From the NCBI GenBank assembly GCA_947044405.1, contig CAMRHE010000197.1, forward strand, positions 62,001-126,000: a DNA stretch of 64,000 nt. Reading direction: 5' to 3'. This stretch comes from Leptodactylus fallax. Its lineage: Eukaryota; Chordata; Amphibia; Anura; Leptodactylidae. A program made the position numbers and the translations under genes. How positions within the stretch are numbered: the first letter of the stretch is position 1; every line of letters begins with the position of its first letter. Shown one piece after another: positions 1-13,300 of the stretch. Below the pieces are notes generated by a model. The model ran no database searches. It was not told the origin of the DNA and saw only the letters and a list, made by a program, of their open reading frames with translations.

Positions 1-323
1 CCACTACAGATAGCTAGTTTTCAGCAAAAGGACCAGGTCTTTTTGCCCAATAGAATTTAGCCTGCTCTGTATGAGAATAGTAAATCCTATTGGGCTAAAG
101 CACCAGGTCCCTTTGCCCACTACAGATAACTAGTTTTCAGCAGAAGGACCAGGTCCCTTTGCCCACTAGAATTTAGCCTGCTCTGTATGAGAATACTAAA
201 TCCTAGTGGGCTAAAGGACCAGGTCCCTTTGCCCACTACAGATAGCTAGTTTTCAGCAGAAGGACCAGGTCCCTTTGCCCACTAGAATTTAGCCTGCTCT
301 ATATGAGAATGCTAAATCCTAGT

Positions 324-393
324 GGGCTAAAGGATCTGGTCCTTCTGTCCACTAGCATTTAGCCTTCTCTATATGAGAATGCTAAATCCTAGT
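324..393 (+). repeat. Short 70-bp satellite monomer variant (type example)
   Basis: From gggctaaagg at 324 to the next at 394 is 70 bp instead of 116. The missing 46 bp equal the spacing between the two 25-bp direct repeats of a normal monomer. This short type carries ggtccttctgtccactagc, in which ggtccttctg is the reverse complement of the normal cagaaggacc, so it also holds a tiny internal inversion. The same variant recurs many times in both arms (for example near 1515, 3990, 7818, 12189, 17809 and 21148, and in reverse at 28868 and 29875). Confidence 0.85.
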
Positions 394-2340
394 GGGCTAA
401 AGGACCAGGTCCCTTTGCCCACTAGAGATAGCTAGTTTTCAGCAGAAGGACCAGGTCCCTTTGCCCACTAGAATTTAGCCTGCTCTATATGAGAATGCTA
501 AAATGTAGTGGGCTAAAGGACCAGGTCCCTTTGCCCGCTAAGATAGCTAGTTTTCAGCAGATGGACCAGATCCCTTTGCCCACTAGAATTTAGCCTGCTC
601 TGTAGGAGAATGCTAAATCCTAGTGGGCTAAAGGACCAGGTCCCTTTGCCCACTACAGATAGCTAGTTTTCAGCAGAAGGACCAGGTCCCTTTGCCCACT
701 AGAATTTAGCCTGCTCTGTATGAGAATGCTAAATCCTAGTGGGCTAAAGGACCAGGTCCCTTTGCCCACTACAGATAGCTAGTTTTCAGCAGAAGGACCA
801 GGTCCTTTTGCCCACTAGAATTTAGCCTGCTCTGTATGAGAATGCTCAATCCTAGTGGGCTAAAGGACCAGGTCCCTTTGCCCACTAGAGATAGCTAGTT
901 TTCAGCAGAAGGACCAGGTCCCTTTGCCCACTAGAATTTAGCCTGCTCTGTATGAGAATGCTAAATCCTAGTGGGCTAAAGGACCAGGTCCCTTTGCCCA
1001 CTAGAGATAGCTAGTTTTCAGCAGAAGGACCAGGTCCCTTTGCCCACTAGAATTTAGCCTGCTCTATATGAGAATGCTAAATCCTAGTGGGCTAAAGGAC
1101 CTGGTCCTTCTGCCCACTAGCATTTAGCCTGCTCTATATGAGAATGCTAAATCCTAGTGGGCTAAAGGACCAGGTCCCTTTGCCCACTAGAGATAGCTAG
1201 TTTTCAGCAGAAGGACCAGGTCCCTTTGCCCACTACAATTTAGCCTGCTCTATATGAGAATACTAAATCCTATTGGGCTAAAGCACCAGGTCCCTTTGCC
1301 CACTACAGATAGCTAGTTTTCAGCAGAAGGACCAGGTCCCTTTGCCCACTAGAATTTAGCCTGCTCTGTATGAGAATACTAAATCCTAGTGGGCTAAAGG
1401 ACCAGGTCCCTTTGCCCACTACAGATAGCTAGTTTTCAGCAGAAGGACCAGGTCCCTTTGCCCACTAGAATTTAGCCTGCTCTATATGAGAATGCTAAAT
1501 CCTAGTGGGCTAAAGGACCTGGTCCTTCTGTCCACTAGCATTTAGCCTTCTCTATATGAGAATGCTAAATCCTAGTGGGCTAAAGGACCAGGTCCCTTTG
1601 CCCACTAGAGATAGCTAGTTTTCAGCAGAAGGACCAGGTCCCTTTGCCCACTAGAATTTAGCGTGCTCTATATGAGAATGCTAAATCCTAGTGGGCTCAA
1701 GGACCAGGTCCCTTTGCCCGCTAAGATAGCTAGTTTTCAGCAGAAGGAACAGATCCCTTTGCCCACTAGAATTTAGCCTGCTCTGTATGAGAATGCTAAA
1801 TCCTAGTGGGCTAAAGGACCAGGTCCCTTTGCCCACTACAGATAGCTAGTTTTCAGCAAAAGGACCAGGTCCCTTTGCCCACTAGAATTTAGCCTGCTCT
1901 GTATGAGAATGCTAAATCCTAGTGGGCTAAAGGACCAGGTCCCTTTGCCCACTACAGATAGCTAGTTTTCAGCAGAAGGACCAGGTCCTTTTGCCCACTA
2001 GAATTTAGCCTGCTCTGTATGAGAATGCTAAATCCTAGTGGGCTAAAGGACCAGGTCCCTTTGCCCACTACAGATAGCTAGTTTTCAGCAGAAGGACCAG
2101 GTCCCTTTGCCCACTAGAATTTAGCCTGCTCTGTATGAGAATGCTAAATCCTAGTGGGCTAAAGGACCAGGTCCCTTTGCCCACTACAGATAGCTAGTTT
2201 TCAGCAGAAGGACCAGGTCCCTTTGCCCACTAGAATTTAGCCTGCTCTGTATGAGAATGCTAAATCCTAGTGGGCTAAAGGACCAGGTCCCTTTGCCCAC
2301 TACAGATAGCTAGTTTTCAGCAGAAGGACCAGGTCCCTTT

Positions 2341-2440
2341 GCCCACTAGATTTAGCCTGCTCTATATGAGAATGCTAATCCTAGTGGGCTAAAGGACCTG
2401 GCCTTCTGCCACTAGCATTTAGCCTCTCTATATGAGAATG
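2341..2440 (+). other. Base-dropped patch inside satellite
   Basis: Within 100 bases at least five single bases are missing relative to hundreds of sister monomers (ctagatttagc, atgctaatcc, acctggccttctgccact, tagcctctct). The losses cluster and fall mainly at short homopolymers. That pattern is typical of an under-polished long-read consensus, although real decay is possible. Confidence 0.6.
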
Positions 2441-3350
2441 CTAAATCCTAGTGGGCTAAAGGACCAGGTCCCTTTGCCCACTAGAGATAGCTAGTTTTCA
2501 GCAGAAGGACCAGGTCCCTTTGCCCACTAGAATTTAGCCTGCTCTATATGAGAATGCTAAATCCTATTGGGCTAAAGCACCAGGTCCCTTTGCCCACTAC
2601 AGATAGCTAGTTTTCAGCAGAAGGACCAGGTCCCTTTGCCCACTAGAATTTAGCCTGCTCTGTATGAGAATGCTAAATCCTAGTGGGCTAAAGGACCAGG
2701 TCCCTTTGCCCACTACAGATAGCTAGTTTTCAGCAGAAGGACCAGGTCCCTTTGCCCACTAGAATTTAGCCTGCTCTATATGAGAATGCTAAATCCTAGT
2801 GGGCTAAAGGACCTGGTCCTTCTGTCCACTAGCATTTAGCCTTCTCTATATGAGAATGCTAAATCCTAGTGGGCTAAAGGACCAGGTCCCTTTGCCCACT
2901 AGAGATAGCTAGTTTTCAGCAGAAGGACCAGGTCCCTTTGCCCACTAGAATTTAGCCTGCTCTATATGAGAATGCTAAATCCTAGTGGGCTCAAGGACCA
3001 GGTCCCTTTGCCCGCTACAGATAGCTAGTTTTCAGCAGAAGGACCAGGTCCCTTTGCCCACTAGAATTTAGCCTGCTCTGTATGAGAATGCTAAATCCTA
3101 GTGGGCTAAAGGACCAGGTCCCTTTGCCCACTACAGATAGCTAGTTTTCAGCAGAAGGACCAGGTCCCTTTGCCCACTAGAATTTAGCCTGCTCTGTATG
3201 AGAATGCTAAATCCTAGTGGGCTAAAGGACCAGGTCCCTTTGCCCACTACAGATAGCTAGTTTTCAGCAGAAGGACCAGGTCCCTTTGCCCACTAGAATT
3301 TAGCCTGCTCTATATGAGAATGCTAAATCCTAGTGGGCTAAAGGACCAGG

Positions 3351-3390
3351 TCCTTCTGCCCACAGCATTAGCCTCTCTTATGAGAATGCT
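3351..3390 (+). other. Base-dropped patch inside satellite
   Basis: The short variant monomer here reads cccacagcattagcctc followed by tcttatgag, having lost several bases (expected: ccactagcatttagcc and ctatatgag). The neighbouring monomers are normal. Confidence 0.55.
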
Positions 3391-6300
3391 AAATCCTAGT
3401 GGGCTAAAGGACCAGGTCCCTTTGCCCACTAGAGATAGCTAGTTTTCAGCAGAAGGACCAGGTCCCTTTGCCCACTAGAATTTAGCCTGCTCTGTATGAG
3501 AATGCTAAATCCTAGTGGGCTAAAGGACCAGGTCCCTTTGCCCGCTACAGATAGCTAGTTTTCAGCAGAAGGACCAGGTCCCTTTGCCCACTAGAATTTA
3601 GCCTGCTCTGTATGAGAATGCTAAATCCTAGTGGGCTAAAGGACCAGGTCCCTTTGCCCACTACAGATAGCTAGTTTTCAGCAGAAGGACCAGGTCCCTT
3701 TGCCCACTAGAATTTAGCCTGCTCTGTATGAGAATGCTAAATCCTAGTGGGCTAAAGGACCAGGTCCCTTTGCCCACTACAGATAGCTAGTTTTCAGCAG
3801 AAGGACCAGGTCCCTTTGCCCACTAGAATTTAGCCTGCTCTGTATGAGAATGCTAAATCCTAGTGGGCTAAAGGACCAGGTCCCTTTGCCCACTACAGAT
3901 AGCTAGTTTTCAGCAGAAGGACCAGGTCCCTTTGCCCACTAGAATTTAGCCTGCTCTATATGAGAATGCTAAATCCTAGTGGGCTAAAGGACCTGGTCCT
4001 TCTGTCCACTAGCATTTAGCATTCTCTATATGAGAATGCTAAATCCTAGTGGGCTAAAGGACCAGGTCCCTTTGCCCACTAGAGATAGCTAGTTTTCAGC
4101 AGAAGGACCAGGTCCCTTTGCCCACTAGAATTTAGCCTGCTCTATATGAGAATGCTAAATCCTAGTGGGCTCAAGGACCAGGTCCCTTTGCCCACTACAG
4201 ATAGCTAGTTTTCAGCAAAAGGACCAGGTCCCTTTGCCCACTAGAATTTAGCCTGCTCTGTATGAGAATACTAAATCCTAGTGGGCTAAAGCACCAGGTC
4301 CCTTTGCCCACTACAGATAGCTAGTTTTCAGCAGAAGGACCAGGTCCCTTTGCCCACTAGAATTTAGCCTGCTCTGTATGAGAATACTAAATCCTAGTGG
4401 GCTAAAGGACCAGGTCCCTTTGCCCACTACAGATAGCTAGTTTTCAGCAGAAGGACCAGGTCCCTTTGCCCACTAGAATTTAGCCTGCTCTATATGAGAA
4501 TGCTAAATCCTAGTGGGCTAAAGGACCTGGTCCTTCTGTCCACTAGCATTTAGCCTTCTCTATATGAGAATGCTAAATCCTAGTGGGCTAAAGGACCAGG
4601 TCCCTTTGCCCACTAGAGATAGCTAGTTTTCAGCAGAAGGACCAGGTCCCTTTGCCCACTAGAATTTAGCCTGCTCTATATGAGAATGCTAAATCGTAGT
4701 GGGCTAAAGGACCAGGTCCCTTTGCCCGCTAAGATAGCTAGTTTTCAGCAGATGGAACAGATCCCTTTGCCCACTAGAATTTAGCCTGCTCTGTATGAGA
4801 ATGCTAAATCCTAGTGGGCTAAAGGACCAGGTCCCTTTGCCCACTACAGATAGCTAGTTTTCAGCAGAAGGACCAGGTCCCTTTGCCCACTAGAATTTAG
4901 CCTGCTCTGTATGAGAATGCTAAATCCTAGTGGGCTAAAGGACCAGGTCCCTTTGCCCACTACAGATAGCTAGTTTTCAGCAGAAGGACCAGGTCCTTTT
5001 GCCCACTAGAATTTAGCCTGCTCTGTATGAGAATGCTAAATCCTAGTGGGCTAAAGGACCAGGTCCCTTTGCCCACTACAGATAGCTAGTTTTCAGCAGA
5101 AGGACCAGGTCCCTTTGCCCACTAGAATTTAGCCTGCTCTGTATGAGAATGCTAAATCCTAGTGGGCTAAAGGACCAGGTCCCTTTGCCCACTAGAGATA
5201 GCTAGTTTTCAGCAGAAGGACCAGGTCCCTTTGCCCACTAGAATTTAGCCTGCTCTGTATGAGAATGCTAAATCCTAGTGGGCTAAAGGACCAGGTCCCT
5301 TTGCCCACTACAGATAGCTAGTTTTCAGCAGAAGGACCAGGTCCCTTTGCCCACTAGAATTTAGCCTGCTCTGTATGAGAATGCTAAATCCTAGTGGGCT
5401 AAAGGACCAGGTCCCTTTGCCCACTACAGATAGCTAGTTTTCAGCAGAAGGACCAGGTCCCTTTGCCCACTAGAATTTAGCCTGCTCTATATGAGAATGC
5501 TAAATCCTAGTGGGCTAAAGGACCTGGTCCTTCTGTCCACTAGCATTTAGCCTTCTCTATATGAGAATGCTAAATCCTAGTGGGCTAAAGGACCAGGTCC
5601 CTTTGCCCACTAGAGATAGCTAGTTTTCAGCAGAAGGACCAGGTCCCTTTGCCCACTACAATTTAGCCTGCTCTATATGAGAATACTAAATCCTATTGGG
5701 CTAAAGCACCAGGTCCCTTTGCCCACTACAGATAGCTAGTTTTCAGCAGAAGGACCAGGTCCCTTTGCCCACTAGAATTTAGCCTGCTCTGTATGAGAAT
5801 ACTAAATCCTAGTGGGCTAAAGGACCAGGTCCCTTTGCCCACTACAGATAGCTAGTTTTCAGCAGAAGGACCAGGTCCCTTTGCCCACTAGAATTTAGCC
5901 TGCTCTATATGAGAATGCTAAATCCTAGTGGGCTAAAGGACCTGGTCCTTCTGTCCACTAGCATTTAGCCTTCTCTATATGAGAATGCTAAATCCTAGTG
6001 GGCTAAAGGACCAGGTCCCTTTGCCCACTAGAGATAGCTAGTTTTCAGCAGAAGGACCAGGTCCCTTTGCCCACTAGAATTTAGCGTGCTCTGTATGAGA
6101 ATGCTAAATCCTAGTGGGCTAAAGGACCAGGTCCCTTTGCCCACTAGAGATAGCTAGTTTTCAGCAAAAGGACCAGGTCCTTTTGCCCACTAGAATTTAG
6201 CCTGCTCTGTATGAGAATACTAAATCCTATTGGGCTAAAGGACCAGGTCCCTTTGCCCACTACAGATAGCTAGTTTTCAGCAGAAGGACCAGGTCCCTTT

Positions 6301-9300
6301 GCCCACTAGAATTTAGCCTGCTCTGTATGAGAATGCTAAATCCTAGTTGGCTAAAGGACCAGGTCCCTTTGCCCACTACAGATAGCTAGTTTTCAGCAGA
6401 AGGACCAGGTCCCTTTGCCCACTAGAATTTAGCCTGCTCTATATGAGAATGCTAAATCCTAGTGGGCTAAAGGATCTGGTCCTTCTGTCCACTAGCATTT
6501 AGCCTTCTCTATATGAGAATGCTAAATCCTAGTGGGCTAAAGGACCAGGTCCCTTTGCCCACTAGAGATAGCTAGTTTTCAGCAGAAGGACCAGGTCCCT
6601 TTGCCCACTACAATTTAGCCTGCTCTATATGAGAATGCTAAATCCTAGTGGGCTAAAGGACCAGGTCCCTTTGCCCTCTACAGATAGCTAGTTTTCAGCA
6701 GAAGGACCAGGTCCTTTTGCCCACTAGAATTTAGCCTGCTCTGTATGAGAATGCTAAATCCTGGTGGGCTAAAGGACCAGGTCCCTTTGCCCACTACAGA
6801 TAGCTAGTTTTCAGCAAAAGGACCAGGTCCCTTTGCCCACTAGAATTTAGCATGCTCTGTATGAGAATGCTAAATCCTAGTGGGCTAAAGGACCAGGTCC
6901 CTTTGCCCACTAGAGATAGCTAGTTTTCAGCAGAAGGACCAGGTCCCTTTGCCCACTAGAATTTAGCCTGCTCTGTATGAGAATGCTAAATCCTAGTGGG
7001 CTAAAGGACCAGGTCCCTTTGCCCACTAGAGATAGCTAGTTTTCAGCAGAAGGACCAGGTCCCTTTGCCCACTAGAATTTAGCCTGCTCTGTATGAGAAT
7101 GCTAAATCCTAGTGGGCTAAAGGACCAGGTCCCTTTGCCCACTAGAGATAGCTAGTTTTCAGCAGAAGGACCAGGTCCCTTTGCCCACTAGAATTTAGCC
7201 TGCTCTGTATGAGAATGCTAAATCCTAGTGGGCTAAAGGACCAGGTCCCTTTGCCCACTAGAGATAGCTAGTTTTCAGCAAAAGGACCAGGTCCTTTTGC
7301 CCACTAGAATTTAGCCTGCTCTGTATGAGAATACTAAATCCTATTGGGCTAAAGGACCAGGTCCCTTTGCCCACTACAGATAGCTAGTTTTCAGCAAAAG
7401 GACCAGGTCCCTTTGCCCACTAGAATTTAGCCTGCTCTGTATGAGAATGCTAAATCCTAGTGGGCTAAAGGACCATGTCCCTTTGCCCACTACAGATAGC
7501 TAGTTTTCAGCAAAAGGACCAGGTCTTTTTGCCCACTAGAATTTAGCCTGCTCTGTATGAGAATGGTAAATCCTATTGGGCTAAAGCACCAGGTCCCTTT
7601 GCCCACTACAGATAACTAGTTTTCAGCAGAAGGACCAGGTCCCTTTGCCCACTAGAATTTAGCCTGCTCTGTATGAGAATACTAAATCCTAGTGGGCTAA
7701 AGGACCAGGTCCCTTTGCCCACTACAGATAGCTAGTTTTCAGCAGAAGGACCAGGTCCCTTTGCCCACTAGAATTTAGCCTGCTCTATATGAGAATGCTA
7801 AATCCTAGTGGGCTAAAGGATCTGGTCCTTCTGTCCACTAGCATTTAGCCTTCTCTATATGAGAATGCTAAATCCTAGTGGGCTAAAGGACCAGGTCCCT
7901 TTGCCCACTAGAGATAGCTAGTTTTCAGCAGAAGGACCAGGTCCCTTTGCCCACTACAATTTAGCCTGCTCTATATGAGAATACTAAATCCTATTGGGCT
8001 AAAGGACCAGGTCCCTTTGCCCTCTACAGATAGCTAGTTTTCAGCAGAAGGACCAGGTCCTTTTGCCCACTAGAATTTAGCCTGCTCTGTATGAGAATGC
8101 TAAATCCTAGTGGGCTAAAGGACCATGTCCCTTTGCCCACTACAGATAGCTAGTTTTCAGCAGAAGGACCAGGTCCCTTTGCCCACTAGAATTTAGCCTG
8201 CTCTGTATGAGAATGCTAAATCCTAGTGGGCTAAAGGACCAGGTCCCTTTGCCCACTAGAGATAGCTAGTTTTCAGCAGAAGGACCAGGTCCCTTTGCCC
8301 ACTAGAATTTAGCCTGCTCTGTATGAGAATGCTAAATCCTAGTGGGCTAAAGGACCAGGTCCCTTTGCCCACTAGAGATAGCTAGTTTTCAGCAGAAGGA
8401 CCAGGTCCTTTTGCCCACTAGAATTTAGCCTGCTCTGTATGAGAATGCTAAATCCTAGTGGGCTAAAGGACCAGGTCCCTTTGCCCACTACAGATAGCTA
8501 GTTTTCAGCAGAAGGACCAGGTCCCTTTGCCCACTAGAATTTAGCCTGCTCTGTATGAGAATGCTAAATCCTAGTGGGCTAAAGGACCAGGTCCCTTTGC
8601 CCACTACAGATAGCTAGTTTTCAGCAAAAGGACCAGGTCCTTTTGCCCACTAGAATTTAGCCTGCTCTGTATGAGAATGCTAAATCCTAGTGGGCTAAAG
8701 CACCAGGTCCCTTTGCCCACTACAGATAACTAGTTTTCAGCAGAAGGACCAGGTCCCTTTGCCCACTAGAATTTAGCCTGCTCTGTATGAGAATGCTAAA
8801 TCCTAGTGGGCTAAAGGACCAGGTCCCTTTGCCCACTAGAGATAGCTAGTTTTCAGCAGAAGGACCAGGTCCCTTTGCCCACTAGAATTTAGCCTGCTCT
8901 GTATGAGAATGCTAAATCCTAGTGGGCTAAAGGACCAGGTCCCTTTGCCCACTAGAGATAGCTAGTTTTCAGCAGAAGGACCAGGTCCCTTTGCCCACTA
9001 GAATTTAGCCTGCTCTGTATGAGAATACTAAATCCTAGTGGGCTAAAGGACCAGGTCCCTTTGCCCACTACAGATAGCTAGTTTTCAGCAGAAGGACCAG
9101 GTCCCTTTGCCCACTAGAATTTAGCCTGCTCTATATGAGAATGCTAAATCCTAGTGGGCTAAAGGACCTGGTCCTTCTGTCCACTAGCATTTAGCCTCTC
9201 TATATGAGAATGCTAAATCCTAGTGGGCTAAAGGACCAGGTCCCTTTGCCCACTAGAGATAGCTAGTTTTCAGCAGAAGGACCAGGTCCCTTTGCCCACT

Positions 9301-10273
9301 AGAATTTAGCCTGCTCTATATGAGAATGCTAAATCCTAGTGGGCTAAAGGACCAGGTCCCTTTGCCCGCTAAGATAGCTAGTTTTCAGCAAAAGGACCAG
9401 GTCCCTTTGCCCACTAGAATTTAGCCTGCTCTGTATGAGAATGCTAAATCCTAGTGGGCTAAAGGACCAGGTCCCTTTGCCCACTACAGATAGCTAGTTT
9501 TCAGCAGAAGGACCAGGTCCTTTTGCCCACTAGAATTTAGCCTGCTCTGTATGAGAATGCTAAATCCTAGTGGGCTAAAGGACCAGGTCCCTTTGCCCAC
9601 TACAGATAGCTAGTTTTCAGCAAAAGGACCAGGTCCCTTTGCCCACGAGAATTTAGCCTGCTCTGTATGAGAATGCTAAATCCTAGTGGGCTAAAGGACC
9701 AGGTCCCTTTGCCCACTAGAGATAGCTAGTTTTCAGCAGAAGGACCAGGTCCTTTTGCCCACTAGAATTTAGCCTGCTCTGTATGAGAATGCTAAATCCT
9801 AGTGGGCTAAAGGACCAGGTCCCTTTGCCCACTAGAGATAGCTAGTTTTCAGCAGAAGGACCAGGTCCCTTTGCCCACTAGAATTTAGCCTGCTCTGTAT
9901 GAGAATGCTAAATCCTAGTGGGCTAAAGGACCAGGTCCCTTTGCCCACTACAGATAGCTAGTTTTCAGCAGAAGGACCAGGTCCTTTTGCCCACTAGAAT
10001 TTAGCCTGCTCTGTATGAGAATGCTAAATCCTAGTGGGCTAAAGGACCAGGTCCCTTTGCCCACTAGAGATAGCTAGTTTTCAGCAGAAGGACCAGGTCC
10101 CTTTGCCCACTAGAATTTAGCCTGCTCTATATGAGAATGCTAAATCGTAGTGGGCTAAAGGACCAGGTCCCTTTGCCCGCTAAGATAGCTAGTTTTCAGC
10201 AGATGGACCAGGTCCCTTTGCCCACTAGAATTTAGCCTGCTCTGTATGAGAATGCTCAATCCTAGTGGGCTAA

Positions 10274-10335
10274 AGACCCCCGCCCCTACAGGCTGTTTTC
10301 AGCAAAGGACCAGGTCCCTTTGCGTCCACTAGCAT
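10274..10335 (+). other. Scrambled patch inside satellite
   Basis: After gctaaag the sequence becomes acccccgcccctacaggc before returning to gttttcagcaaaggacc. It then jumps into tgcgtccactagc of the short variant monomer. The C-rich stretch matches no sister monomer. Most likely a consensus error or a local rearrangement. Confidence 0.55.
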
Positions 10336-13300
10336 TTAGCCTTCTCTGTATGAGAATGCTAAATCCTAGTGGGCTAAAGGACCATGTCCCTTTGCCCACT
10401 ACAGATAGCTAGTTTTCAGCAAAAGGACCAGGTCCCTTTGCCCACTAGAATTTAGCCTGCTCTGTATGAGAATGCTAAATCCTAGTGGGCTAAAGGACCA
10501 GGTCCCTTTGCCCACTAGAGATAGCTAGTTTTCAGCAGAAGGACCAGGTCCTTTTGCCCACTAGAATTTAGCCTGCTCTGTATGAGAATGCTAAATCCTA
10601 GTGGGCTAAAGCACCAGGTCCCTTTGCCCACTACAGATAGCTAGTTTTCAGCAGAAGGACCAGGTCCCTTTGCCCACTAGAATTTAGCCTGCTCTGTATG
10701 AGAATACTAAATCCTAGTGGGCTAAAGGACCAGGTCCCTTTGCCCACTACAGATAGCTAGTTTTCAGCAGAAGGACCAGGTCCCTTTGCCCACTAGAATT
10801 TAGCCTGCTCTGTATGAGAATGCTAAATCCTAGTGGGCTAAAGGACCATGTCCCTTTGCCCACTACAGATAGCTAGTTTTCAGCAAAAGGACCAGGTCTT
10901 TTTGCCCACTAGAATTTAGCCTGCTCTGTATGAGAATACTAAATCCTAGTGGGCTAAAGCACCAGGTCCCTTTGCCCACTACAGATAGCTAGTTTTCAGC
11001 AGAAGGACCAGGTCCCTTTGCCCAATTGAATTTAGCCTGCTCTATATGAGAATGCTAAATCCTAGTGGGCTAAAGGATCTGGTCCTTCTGTCCACTAGCA
11101 TTTAGCCTTCTCTATATGAGAATGCTAAATCCTAGTGGGCTAAAGGACCAGGTCCCTTTGCCCACTAGAGATAGCTAGTTTTCAGCAGAAGGACCAGGTC
11201 CCTTTGCCCACTAGAATTTAGCCTGCTCTATATGAGAATGCTAAATCGTAGTGGGCTAAAGGACCAGGTCCCTTTGCCCGCTAAGATAGCTAGTTTTCAG
11301 CAGATGGAACAGATCCCTTTGCCCACTAGAATTTAGCCTGCTCTGTATGAGAATGCTAAATCCTAGTGGGCTAAAGGACCAGGTCCCTTTGCCCACTACA
11401 GATAGCTAGTTTTCAGCAGAAGGACCAGGTCCTTTTGCCCACTAGAATTTAGCCTGCTCTGTAAGAGCATGCTAAATCCTAGTGGGCTAAAGGACCATGT
11501 CCCTTTGCCCACTACAGATAGCTAGTTTTCAGCAAAAGGACCAGGTCCCTTTGCCCACTAGAATTTAGCCTGCTCTGTATGAGAATGCTAAATCCTAGTG
11601 GGCTAAAGGACCAGGTCCCTTTGCCCACTACAGATAGCTAGTTTTCAGCAGAAGGACCAGGTCCTTTTGCCCACTAGAATTTAGCCTGCTCTGTATGAGA
11701 ATGCTAAATCCTAGTGGGCTAAAGGACCAGGTCCCTTTGCCCACTAGAGATAGCTAGTTTTCAGCAGAAGGACCAGGTCCCTTTGCCCACTAGAATTTAG
11801 CCTGCTCTGTATGAGAATGCTAAATCCTAGTGGGCTAAAGGACCAGGTCCCTTTGCCCACTATAGATAGCTAGTTTTCAGCAAAAGGACCAGGTCCTTTT
11901 GCCCACTAGAATTTAGCCTGCTCTGTATGAGAATACTAAATCCTATTGGGCTAAAGCACCAGGTCCCTTTGCCCACTACAGATAGCTAGTTTTCAGCAGA
12001 AGGACCAGGTCCCTTTGCCCACTAGAATTTAGCCTGCTCTGTATGAGAATACTAAATCCTAGTGGGCTAAAGGACCAGGTCCCTTTGCCCACTACAGATA
12101 GCTAGTTTTCAGCAGAAGGACCAGGTCCCTTTGCCCACTAGAATTTAGCCTGCTCTATATGAGAATGCTAAATCCTAGTGGGCTAAAGGACCTGGTCCTT
12201 CTGTCCACTAGCATTTAGCCTTCTCTATATGAGAATGCTAAATCCTAGTGGGCTAAAGGACCAGGTCCCTTTGCCCACTAGATATAGCTAGTTTTCAGCA
12301 GAAGGACCAGGTCCCTTTGCCCACTAGAATTTAGCCTGCTCTATATGAGAATACTAAATCCTATTGGGCTAAAGCACCAGGTCCCTTTGCCCACTACAGA
12401 TAGCTAGTTTTCAGCAGAAGGACCAGGTCCCTTTGCCCACTAGAATTTAGCCTGCTCTGTATGAGAATACTAAATCCTAGTGGGCTAAAGGACCAGGTCC
12501 CTTTGCCCACTACAGATAGCTAGTTTTCAGCAGAAGGACCAGGTCCCTTTGCCCACTAGAATTTAGCCTGCTCTATATGAGAATGCTAAATCCTAGTGGG
12601 CTAAAGGACCTGGTCCTTCTGTCCACTAGCATTTAGCCTTCTCTATATGAGAATGCTAAATCCTAGTGGGCTAAAGGACCAGGTCCCTTTGCCCACTAGA
12701 GATAGCTAGTTTTCAGCAGAAGGACCAGGTCCCTTTGCCCACTAGAATTTAGCGTGCTCTATATGAGAATGCTAAATCCTAGTGGGCTCAAGGACCAGGT
12801 CCCTTTGCCCGCTAAGATAGCTAGTTTTCAGCAGAAGGAACAGATCCCTTTGCCCACTAGAATTTAGCCTGCTCTGTATGAGAATGCTAAATCCAAGTGG
12901 GCTAAAGGACCAGGTCCCTTTGCCCACTACAGATAGCTAGTTTTCAGCAAAAGGACCAGGTCCCTTTGCCCACTAGAATTTAGCCTGCTCTGTATGAGAA
13001 TGCTAAATCCTAGTGGGCTAAAGGACCAGGTCCCTTTGCCCTCTACAGATAGCTAGTTTTCAGCAGAAGGACCAGGTCCTTTTGCCCACTAGAATTTAGC
13101 CTGCTCTGTATGAGAATGCTAAATCCTAGTGGGCTAAAGGACCATGTCCCTTTGCCCACTACAGATAGCTAGTTTTCAGCAAAAGGACCAGGTCCCTTTG
13201 CCCACTAGAATTTAGCCTGCTCTGTATGAGAATGCTAAATCCTAGTGGGCTAAAGGACCAGGTCCCTTTGCCCTCTACAGATAGCTAGTTTTCAGCAGAA

